From Thermosulfurimonas sp. (GTDB lineage Bacteria; Desulfobacterota; Thermodesulfobacteria; Thermodesulfobacteriales; Thermodesulfobacteriaceae), in NCBI GenBank assembly GCA_015487645.1, contig WFPH01000172.1, positions 1 through 11,501 of the forward strand: a stretch of 11,501 nt of DNA, written 5' to 3'. How positions within the stretch are numbered: position 1 is the stretch's first letter; each line of letters opens with the position of its first letter. A model generated the notes under the pieces. That model worked only from the letters and a program-made list of their open reading frames with translations, was not told where the DNA came from and made no database searches. Shown piece by piece: positions 6,855 to 11,501 of the stretch. The translations under genes were made by a program, and so were the position numbers.

Positions 6855-7891
6855 TCCAGATGCAGACAGTGGCGTTCCACTTCTTCCAGACACTCTTTGA
6901 GTTGGGGATCCTCCACATGACCCTCGCAGTCCAGGAAAAAGAGATATCGCCAGGGTTCGCTTTTGGCCGGTCGGCTTTCGATCTTGGAGAGATTAATGCG
7001 GCGATCCGCAAAAGCCCGCAAGACCTCGAAAAGGGCCCCGGGGCGATCGGACACGCTGAAAAAGAGGGAGGTCTTGTCCTGTCCGGTAGGGGCCGGAGGT
7101 TCCCGGCCAATGATCCAGAAGCGGGTCACATTGCCCTTGTAGTCCTCAATGTGTTTGGCTACCACCTGTAGATGGTAGGTGCGGGCCGCTAGCGGGCTGG
7201 CGATGGCCGCCACCGAGGGATCCACGGCGGCCCAGCGGGCCGCAAGCGCCGTGGAAGCCACCTCTTCCACGGCTACCGAAGGGAGGTTTTTCCGTAACCA
7301 CCTTCGACACTGGGCCAGGGCGTGAGGATGGGAGAGGACTTTCTTGATATCCTCCCGGCGGCCGGTCTGATTGAGGAGATTGTGGGTAATGGGGATGTAG
7401 ACTTCGCCACAAACCTTGACCCGATACTGAGAGAAGGCGTCCAGGGTGGTGGAAACCGTACCCTCGATGGAGTTTTCTACCGGGACCACCCCAAAGCGCA
7501 CTCGTTCGCTTTCGACCTCCTCAAAGACATCCAGTACGGACTCCACCGGTAAAAACTCTGTGCTCTGGCCGAAAAACTCGATAGCCGCCATGTGGCTGAA
7601 GGTGGCTTCAGGGCCAAGGTAAGCTACCCGACTGGGTTCTTGGGCCTGACGGCAGGTGTTTATGATCTCCAGGATGATAGCCCGTAGCGAGTCTTCCGGG
7701 AAATGCCCCCGATTTTCTTCCAGAAGCCTTCGCAGGACCTCTCTTTCTCTTGAAAGATCAAGGCTCTGGCGACCCTCCCGACGCTTGATTTCGCCTATGC
7801 GTCTGGCAATCTCGAAACGGCGGTTAAGAATTTCAAGGAGTTTCCGGTCGAGCTGGTCGATTTCCCGGCGTAGTTTTTCCAGTTCCTTCAT
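6821..7891 (-). CDS. pheA: Bifunctional chorismate mutase/prephenate dehydratase (P-protein)
   Basis: The enzyme converts chorismate to prephenate and then to phenylpyruvate, the committed branch to phenylalanine. The 356-aa protein has three parts. A helical AroQ chorismate mutase domain occupies about 1-85 (LRREIDQLDRKLLEILNRR). A prephenate dehydratase domain spans about 88-265, with YLGPEATFSH (91-100), VPVENSIEGTV (136-146) and the catalytic TRF motif at 256-258. An ACT domain follows from about 273, with GALF (285-288) and ESRP (305-308), the phenylalanine-binding motifs of feedback-inhibited P-proteins, so inhibition by Phe is expected. The ATG at 7891 lacks a Shine-Dalgarno and lies 15 bp after the thermonuclease stop. 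It may depend on readthrough from that gene, or on a weak internal promoter inside its 3' end. Confidence 0.96.
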   Translation of the reverse strand: MKELEKLRREIDQLDRKLLEILNRRFEIARRIGEIKRREGRQSLDLSREREVLRRLLEENRGHFPEDSLRAIILEIINTCRQAQEPSRVAYLGPEATFSHMAAIEFFGQSTEFLPVESVLDVFEEVESERVRFGVVPVENSIEGTVSTTLDAFSQYRVKVCGEVYIPITHNLLNQTGRREDIKKVLSHPHALAQCRRWLRKNLPSVAVEEVASTALAARWAAVDPSVAAIASPLAARTYHLQVVAKHIEDYKGNVTRFWIIGREPPAPTGQDKTSLFFSVSDRPGALFEVLRAFADRRINLSKIESRPAKSEPWRYLFFLDCEGHVEDPQLKECLEEVERHCLHLEWLGSYPKGHL

Positions 7892-7906
7892 GACAAAAAT
7901 ACTTTA

Positions 7907-8587
7907 TCAGGGCGGCCAGGGTCGACAACCCCTGGCCGGACAATACCCGGCTAAAAAGGCCTCCTTAAGGGATTGGAAGATCACCCGGCGACGGATACGT
8001 CGGGCTCGCGGACAATCGGGGCGATGAAAACGGCGGGAGCGGGCGTTGCCTATATAAGGGCCTTCGGAGGCCTTGAGAGTCCCGAAAAGACCCCGATGGG
8101 CCCGGAGGGCTTCCCTCTGCACCCGGAGGAGTCTCCTGTAATAGCGGGTCGCTCCGGGATAATGACAAACCATGGCCAGCCCTTCCGAGACCAGGATTTC
8201 GGAAACCAGCCGGCCATTCGGCAGGAAAAGATACCCCAGAAGGCGTCCGTAACGATCCCGGGAGCGTGTAGCGGGCTCGAAGCGCAGGACCCGGCCCTCA
8301 ACCAGCTCCCGGTTCCGTAGATAGGCCTGACGGGCAAAGGGCTCCGGAGGGCCTGTTTCCGGATGGAGCTCCGGAGCGTTGATTCCGGCGTAACGCAAGT
8401 GACGGCCGTCCGAAAGAATGACGGTGTCGCCATCGATGACCCTGACCACTTTGACCGTGGCGGCCCGGAGCCCTCCGGCCACCAAAAGACCGCCCAGAAG
8501 GACGACCAGCAAAATCTTGAAAGGCGGCTTGCTCCGTGTCCAGAGGCCGTGCCGGAGGATCGACTCAGGATGGAATTTACAAGTCAT
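7907..8587 (-). CDS. Secreted or membrane-anchored thermonuclease-like (SNase) protein with C-terminal Cys/His motif
   Basis: With the ATG at 8587 the protein is 226 aa. A hydrophobic segment (about 24-40) ending GLRAATV is a signal peptide or anchor. The SNase OB-fold (about 43-170) shows VIDGDTV (50-56), RYAGINAPE (66-74) and SRDRYGRLLGYLF (109-121). Arg66, Glu74 and Arg115 match the S. aureus nuclease catalytic Arg35, Glu43 and Arg87. Asn71 stands where that enzyme has the Ca2+ ligand Asp40, as in some homologues. The C-terminus carries YIGNARSRRFHRPDC and GYCPARGC, resembling the small Ada-like metal-binding module attached to many bacterial SNases, but with the cysteines moved (216 and 221 rather than a CxxC). 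The frame stays open to 8812, but that part overlaps the divergent gene and is rejected. It heads the minus-strand run. Role: degradation of extracellular or periplasmic nucleic acid (inference). Confidence 0.86.
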   Translation of the reverse strand: MTCKFHPESILRHGLWTRSKPPFKILLVVLLGGLLVAGGLRAATVKVVRVIDGDTVILSDGRHLRYAGINAPELHPETGPPEPFARQAYLRNRELVEGRVLRFEPATRSRDRYGRLLGYLFLPNGRLVSEILVSEGLAMVCHYPGATRYYRRLLRVQREALRAHRGLFGTLKASEGPYIGNARSRRFHRPDCPRARRIRRRVIFQSLKEAFLAGYCPARGCRPWPP

Positions 8588-8604
8588 CTTTTTCACTTTA
8601 TAAA
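8576..8604 (+). promoter_or_regulatory. Strong sigma70-type promoter with near-zero leader
   Basis: TTTACA (8576-8581, five of six -35 bases) is spaced exactly 17 bp from TATAAA (8599-8604, five of six -10 bases). The expected start of transcription is about 8611, while the first in-frame ATG of the downstream gene is at 8612. No Shine-Dalgarno precedes that ATG. The mRNA would be leaderless or have only 1-2 extra bases. Confidence 0.7.
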
Positions 8605-8606
8605 GT
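8595..8606. promoter_or_regulatory. Palindromic -10 element shared by divergent genes
   Basis: ACTTTATAAAGT is a perfect 12-bp palindrome, so TATAAA can be read on both strands (8599-8604 on plus, 8602 to 8597 on minus). For the minus-strand nuclease, transcription would start near 8590, about 3 nt before its ATG at 8587. A minus-strand -35 is poor (GCCTTC at 17-bp spacing), so that direction should be weaker unless another factor helps. Confidence 0.55.
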
Positions 8607-8611
8607 TTAAC

Positions 8612-9013
8612 ATGCTTGAGAAGGCCACGCGCAAGGATCCGGTTCTCATCCAGACCACCGCCGGTCTCTTTCTGGGGCTGGTCTGTTTTCATCACGGGTT
8701 CGAGAGCCTGAATTTTGTGCTGGAGAAGAGGGAGTTTTTCGATTTTGAATGGCCGGCTCTGGTGGCGGTGGATACCGGAGGGCTTAGGCCCGTTCTTCTG
8801 GGGCTGGAGCACATCGTGGTCCAGCGTCGGAACGTTATCTGGTACACCACAGCCGTGCCGGAGACTCTGCTTGAACAGTACAAACTGAGGTTACCCCGGC
8901 CTCCGCAGGGGCCCGGAGAGGGTCCTCCTCCTGCGCCCAGGCCTTCCAAGGGAAAAGGCGAAGGCCAGGAAAAGGTGGTGGTTTTCCCGGGCTTGAAGGA
9001 TCATGACTCGTAA
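8612..9013 (+). CDS. Small protein of unknown function upstream of rpe
   Basis: This 133-aa product is not recognised. Residues 1-93 look like a compact alpha/beta domain (VLIQTTAGLFLGLVCFHHGF, then LRPVLLGLEHIVVQRRNVIWYTTAVPETLLEQY). A Pro/Gly/Lys-rich linker follows (about 94-119), then the short conserved-looking tail KVVVFPGL (121-128). There is no clear signal peptide or membrane helix. The ATG at 8612 is preferred because an excellent promoter lies immediately before it; the open frame extends to 8363 only across the divergent nuclease gene. There is no ribosome binding site, so a leaderless mRNA is likely. The last 11 bp overlap the start of rpe, implying co-expression with that gene, but no functional link can be read from the sequence. 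Confidence 0.7.
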   Translation: MLEKATRKDPVLIQTTAGLFLGLVCFHHGFESLNFVLEKREFFDFEWPALVAVDTGGLRPVLLGLEHIVVQRRNVIWYTTAVPETLLEQYKLRLPRPPQGPGEGPPPAPRPSKGKGEGQEKVVVFPGLKDHDS

Positions 9014-9686
9014 AGTCCTGATTGCTCCTTCCATACTTTCGGCGGATTTTGCCCGTCTGTCCGAAGAGGTCCGGGCCGTGGAAGCGGCCGGGGCAGATCT
9101 CCTGCACCTGGACGTGATGGATGGTCACTTTGTGCCCAATTTGACCTTCGGTCCTCCGGTAATAGCCTCCTTAAGGCCCTATACCCGATTGACCTTCGAT
9201 GTTCATCTCATGATCGAGGCTCCGGATAGGTACCTGGAGGAATTCGCTCGGGCCGGGGCCGACTGGCTCTGTGTCCACGCTGAGGCCTGCGTTCATCTCC
9301 ATCGTACGATCTCCCGCATAAAGGAACTGGGCAAGAAGGCCGGCGTGGCCCTCAATCCGGCTACTCCGCTTTCCGCGGTGGAGTGGGTCCTTCCAGATTT
9401 GGATTTCGTGCTTGTCATGAGTGTGAATCCGGGTTTCGGGGGCCAGAGGTTTATTCCCCAGGCCACGGAGAAGATTCGTAGATTGGCTCATTTGATCGCT
9501 GAACAGGGCCTGGCGGTTAAGATTCAGGTGGATGGAGGAATCGGCCCGGAGACGGCGGGAGAAGTGGTGTCCGCGGGGGCCGAGATCTTGGTGGCCGGTT
9601 CGGCCATCTTCGGAAAGGAGGATTATGCTTCAGCTATCCGTGCCATCCGCGAGGCCGCGGCGGTAGCTCAAGAAGAGGTCTCCTAG
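9003..9686 (+). CDS. rpe: Ribulose-phosphate 3-epimerase
   Basis: Rpe interconverts ribulose 5-phosphate and xylulose 5-phosphate in the pentose phosphate pathway. The 227-aa TIM-barrel protein has APSILSADF (8-16), LHLDVMDGHFVPN (34-46), DVHLMIEAP (66-74), MSVNPGFGGQ (139-148) and QVDGGI (175-180), followed by the phosphate-binding AGSAIF (198-203). The metal ligands His35, Asp37, His68 and Asp177 are all present, with Asp37 and Asp177 as the acid/base pair. The ATG overlaps the preceding gene by 11 bp; AAGGA lies only 2 nt upstream, so coupling to that gene may matter. The last 57 bp run antisense through the end of the convergent pgsA-like gene. Confidence 0.96.
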   Translation: MTRKVLIAPSILSADFARLSEEVRAVEAAGADLLHLDVMDGHFVPNLTFGPPVIASLRPYTRLTFDVHLMIEAPDRYLEEFARAGADWLCVHAEACVHLHRTISRIKELGKKAGVALNPATPLSAVEWVLPDLDFVLVMSVNPGFGGQRFIPQATEKIRRLAHLIAEQGLAVKIQVDGGIGPETAGEVVSAGAEILVAGSAIFGKEDYASAIRAIREAAAVAQEEVS

Positions 9687-10334
9687 GAAACTCAGGCTTA
9701 AACCAGCCAGAACCAGTGGCCAGAGGTTCCCGCTGAAAGGGAAGATCCCCAGACAGGCAAAAGGCAAAGCCGTCCTCAGTGTAAGATGGAACAGCCCTTT
9801 GGGGTTAAGGATCAGGCCTTCGACTCCTCTTTGAAGATAAGGCCAGGCGCTGAGCCAGGTCGTCCCCAGGACCACCCAGACCACGCCTCTCATTAGGAGG
9901 TCTGCCTGATGGGGGGGAAGAAAGTTGCTGGCCAAAATGATAACTCCGGCCCCGATCATTTGAAAAGTAGTCTTGAGGCGCGAGAGGGCCCAGACCGACA
10001 ATTTTTCTGGATAGAGACTGCGTAGACCAGCCACCAGAATTTCCCGAAAGAGGAGGAGAAAGACCACCCAGTAAGGTAGGTATTTCAGGTGGTAGAGGAG
10101 GAGATATACCACCCCCACGAAGATCTTGTCGGCTATCGGATCTAGGAGAGCCCCCAGACGGGAAGGCCCCAGGCGTCTGGCCAGTCGTCCGTCCAGGTAA
10201 TCGGTAAGACCCAGAAGGGAGCCGAGCCCCACCGCGGTGAGCTTGGACTCCGGCCCCCCGAAAAGAAGCAGACAGGGGAGAGGAAGCAGGAAGATCCGGA
10301 GGAGTGTCAGGCGGTTGGGGGTGATCCGCAGCAT
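9630..10334 (-). CDS. pgsA: CDP-alcohol phosphatidyltransferase, PgsA type
   Basis: The 234-aa membrane protein carries the complete CDP-alcohol phosphotransferase signature: Asp45, Asp48-Gly49, Ala52-Arg53, Gly61, Asp65 and Asp69. The N-terminus ITPNRLTLLRI (4-14) is characteristic of PgsA, which makes phosphatidylglycerol phosphate from CDP-diacylglycerol and glycerol 3-phosphate. Several hydrophobic segments follow (about 32-44, 71-82, 87-105, 122-140, 150-165). It is about 50 residues longer than a typical PgsA (about 180-190 aa). The extra C-terminus has a further hydrophobic pair (about 190-222), so a related enzyme such as a CDP-alcohol-type cardiolipin synthase cannot be excluded. The ATG directly follows the TAG of the zinc-finger gene, with no spacer. 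Its 3' end overlaps rpe by 57 bp. Confidence 0.82.
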   Translation of the reverse strand: MLRITPNRLTLLRIFLLPLPCLLLFGGPESKLTAVGLGSLLGLTDYLDGRLARRLGPSRLGALLDPIADKIFVGVVYLLLYHLKYLPYWVVFLLLFREILVAGLRSLYPEKLSVWALSRLKTTFQMIGAGVIILASNFLPPHQADLLMRGVVWVVLGTTWLSAWPYLQRGVEGLILNPKGLFHLTLRTALPFACLGIFPFSGNLWPLVLAGLSLSFLGDLFLSYRRGLADGTDS

Positions 10335-10610
10335 CTATTCCACCGCTTCCAGCATTTCCCAGCGTTCCTGACAGGCCCGGCAGCGTCTGGCCCAGGGGAT
10401 AGTTTCAAGCCGCTTGAGACGTATCCACCGCCCACAGTCCACACAGCGCCCGTAGTCCCCACTGGCCAATCGTTCAAAGGCCGCCTGGATCTCGGAAAGG
10501 AGTTTCGATCCCGGATCCTCCCTTCGGATTTCCCTTTCTCGTTGCCGGAGGATCTCCCGTATGCGGCTCAATTCCTCCGGCCTGAGCGGACGCCTTTCGG
10601 CTTCCTCCAT
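10335..10610 (-). CDS. DksA/TraR-type C4 zinc-finger protein
   Basis: The 91-aa protein has a charged N-terminal helix (about 11-50, rich in Arg/Glu, probably coiled-coil-forming) and then the zinc finger CVDCGRWIRLKRLETIPWAR plus RCRACQ, a C-x2-C-x17-C-x2-C pattern. The phrase GDYGRCVDCG is typical of TraR/DksA proteins, which bind RNA polymerase in its secondary channel. The protein is much shorter than E. coli DksA (151 aa), closer to TraR (73 aa). It could be an RNA-polymerase modulator, but this is family-level inference. It starts 7 nt after the BCAM0308-like stop and directly abuts pgsA. Confidence 0.85.
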   Translation of the reverse strand: MEEAERRPLRPEELSRIREILRQREREIRREDPGSKLLSEIQAAFERLASGDYGRCVDCGRWIRLKRLETIPWARRCRACQERWEMLEAVE

Positions 10611-10617
10611 CCGGGAT

Positions 10618-11124
10618 TTACCTCTCCCAGTAGATTCTTACCAGTTTGTCCCCTTCAGACCACCTGAAAACCAGATTCCCCTTGTAGGCACGATAGACGG
10701 CCCGCCCCAGGCGCTGAGCCAGATGGTCGGTGGTGGTCTCTATTACGGTGCGGCCGTCCTCGTCGTACATGGTAATGATCTGGTGTAAAGGATTGTTCTC
10801 CCGGGCCCTCTCGTATTCATTTTGAATGAGGCGCATGATCTCGTCCCGGTGTTTTTCGAAGAAGGGCCCCGAAAGATAGACATAGCCCATAGCATAGTGA
10901 TCGGTGGCCTTCCGACACCCCGGGCAAAGGATCTTGGGTACAAAGTCGGTATCCTTGTATTCTTCGTAAAAATCTTCGTCGATGAGCCAGCGCTTGTCCC
11001 TGAAAACGGCGTGGCAACGGGGGCAGAGAGCTTCTCCGCTGGGAGCCGCGTCAGAAAGATAAGGGTCGTCCGTGGTCTGGTATTCATGCCTTTCCAGTAT
11101 CCATTTTTGACCCTTTCTGGACAT
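10618..11124 (-). CDS. BCAM0308/NMD3-like zinc-ribbon protein
   Basis: The 168-aa protein has paired knuckles CPRC (34-37) and CPGC (67-70), which probably bind one zinc. After these come YAMGYVYLSGPFF (77-89), an acidic helix ending NPLHQIITM, and TTTDHLAQRLGRAVYRAYKG. From memory this order matches the BCAM0308 family, described as related to the N-terminal part of archaeal/eukaryotic NMD3 (60S ribosome export/assembly factor). The function in bacteria is not established. A ribosome- or RNA-associated role is an inference. The ATG has an excellent AAGGAGGTG 7 nt upstream and lies 15 nt after the preceding gene's stop. Confidence 0.78.
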   Translation of the reverse strand: MSRKGQKWILERHEYQTTDDPYLSDAAPSGEALCPRCHAVFRDKRWLIDEDFYEEYKDTDFVPKILCPGCRKATDHYAMGYVYLSGPFFEKHRDEIMRLIQNEYERARENNPLHQIITMYDEDGRTVIETTTDHLAQRLGRAVYRAYKGNLVFRWSEGDKLVRIYWER

Positions 11125-11131
11125 AGACTTT

Positions 11132-11140
11132 CACCTCCTT
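11132..11140 (-). promoter_or_regulatory. Strong ribosome binding site for the BCAM0308-like gene
   Basis: On the minus strand this reads AAGGAGGTG, 7 nt before the ATG at 11124. Its first base falls on the last base of the upstream gene's stop codon. It shows that this genome uses canonical Shine-Dalgarno initiation for some genes, in contrast to the leaderless-looking starts at 8587 and 8612. Confidence 0.8.
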
Positions 11141-11501
11141 CAGTGAGGGCTTTTTTTCTCCCGAAACCAGCGTCCTGCGCGAGGATTGATGAACTCCGCT
11201 AGGGTTTGAACGTAGAGATCGCCGCTCTTTTTCACCGTTTCCCCCCGTCGCATTCCCGGGACCAGAAGAAGCTTTTTGGCATGGGCTGGAGATAAGATAA
11301 ACAGCCTTTCCACCTCCGTGAAGGGGAAGGCTTCATCCAGCTGGGGATGAAGGATCAGATGGGGCTTGCGCAGATGGACAAGAAGACCAGCGATCTCCTC
11401 CCGATCTTCCGCCCGAAAACTGTCCAGGATCAGACCAAGGACCTCGGAAGGAAGATCCCGGGCTAGCCGAAGCCCCATCAGGGCCCCCAGGCCCTCTCCC
11501 C
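11140..11501 (-). CDS. Unrecognised protein, 3' part only (cut by window edge)
   Basis: The frame is open from the right edge to a TGA at 11140, giving 119 visible residues. An internal ATG at 11478 is a possible start, but the frame continues upstream without a stop (GEGLGAL before that Met) and no ribosome binding site precedes it, so the gene most likely extends beyond the window. The visible part has helical segments (LPSEVLGLILDSF, EEIAGLLVHL), then LHPQLDEAFPFTEVERLFILS and a basic end RAGRWFREKKSPH. There is no recognisable catalytic motif and no membrane segment. I do not recognise the family. It is likely the upstream member of the operon with the BCAM0308-like, TraR-like and pgsA genes. 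Confidence 0.6.
   Translation of the reverse strand, partial: GEGLGALMGLRLARDLPSEVLGLILDSFRAEDREEIAGLLVHLRKPHLILHPQLDEAFPFTEVERLFILSPAHAKKLLLVPGMRRGETVKKSGDLYVQTLAEFINPRAGRWFREKKSPH

Noticed and set aside
7892..7930. Separate promoter for pheA (TTGTCG-16-TAAAGT within the nuclease 3' end)
   Set aside because: The match is only moderate and would again imply an almost leaderless mRNA; readthrough from the nuclease gene is enough, so it is not listed as a feature.
8363..8611. N-terminal extension of the unknown plus-strand frame to 8363
   Set aside because: It is antisense to the SNase signal peptide and catalytic region, and the strong promoter lies inside it; the ATG at 8612 fits better.
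8588..8812. N-terminal extension of the nuclease frame to 8812
   Set aside because: It runs through the divergent gene, is not signal-peptide-like, and would cross the promoter at 8576-8604; the ATG at 8587 gives a sensible hydrophobic leader.
1..11501. Mobile element, phage, toxin-antitoxin, CRISPR or defence island
   Set aside because: No transposase, integrase, direct repeats, att-like sites or recognisable defence domains were seen; composition is uniform apart from the first 160 bases.

Overview
The window is gene-dense, roughly 57% GC by eye, with 16 protein-coding genes (one cut by the right edge). Apart from the first 164 bases and a 24-bp divergent gap at 8588-8611, nearly every base lies in a gene. 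The protein set is bacterial and Gram-negative: an outer-membrane CsgG-type lipoprotein, a murein-recycling LD-carboxypeptidase, and a DksA/TraR-like zinc finger. The Arg/Glu/Leu-rich proteins, the very short spacers and the familiar look of several small proteins suggest a thermophilic member of the Thermodesulfobacteriota. That placement is inference; no rRNA or tRNA is present to confirm it.

Layout. (1) Positions 1-164 are AT-rich and hold a perfect inverted repeat and a good sigma70-type promoter. This promoter drives a two-gene plus-strand unit: a CsgG-domain lipoprotein with a C-terminal beta-sandwich-like domain, then a small conserved-looking protein. (2) Positions 8587 down to 1941 (minus strand) form an eight-gene run with gaps of at most 15 bp and several overlaps: secreted thermonuclease-like protein, PheA (chorismate mutase/prephenate dehydratase), an unrecognised HExxH protein, an FmdB-type zinc ribbon, a membrane M48 peptidase with TPRs, a PrmA-like methyltransferase, CoaX (type III pantothenate kinase) and an LD-carboxypeptidase. 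CoaX and the carboxypeptidase both start at GTG codons inside GTGA stop/start overlaps, which points to translational coupling. (3) Positions 8612-9686 (plus strand) carry an unknown 133-aa protein and Rpe (ribulose-phosphate 3-epimerase). (4) Positions 11501 down to 9630 (minus strand) carry the end of an unknown gene, a BCAM0308/NMD3-like zinc protein, a DksA/TraR-type zinc finger and a PgsA-type CDP-alcohol phosphatidyltransferase.

How the parts relate. Most genes are housekeeping: phenylalanine synthesis, CoA synthesis, the pentose phosphate pathway, phospholipid synthesis, murein recycling and probable ribosomal-protein methylation. Envelope and secreted functions are interspersed (CsgG lipoprotein, M48-TPR protease, thermonuclease). 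I see no mobile element, CRISPR array, phage gene or obvious defence system. The most distinctive features are structural. A 12-bp palindromic -10 element sits between two divergent starts, so that both genes would have almost no leader. There is a 57-bp tail-to-tail coding overlap between rpe and pgsA. Several small metal-binding proteins (HExxH, FmdB, BCAM0308-like, TraR-like) are of unknown function.
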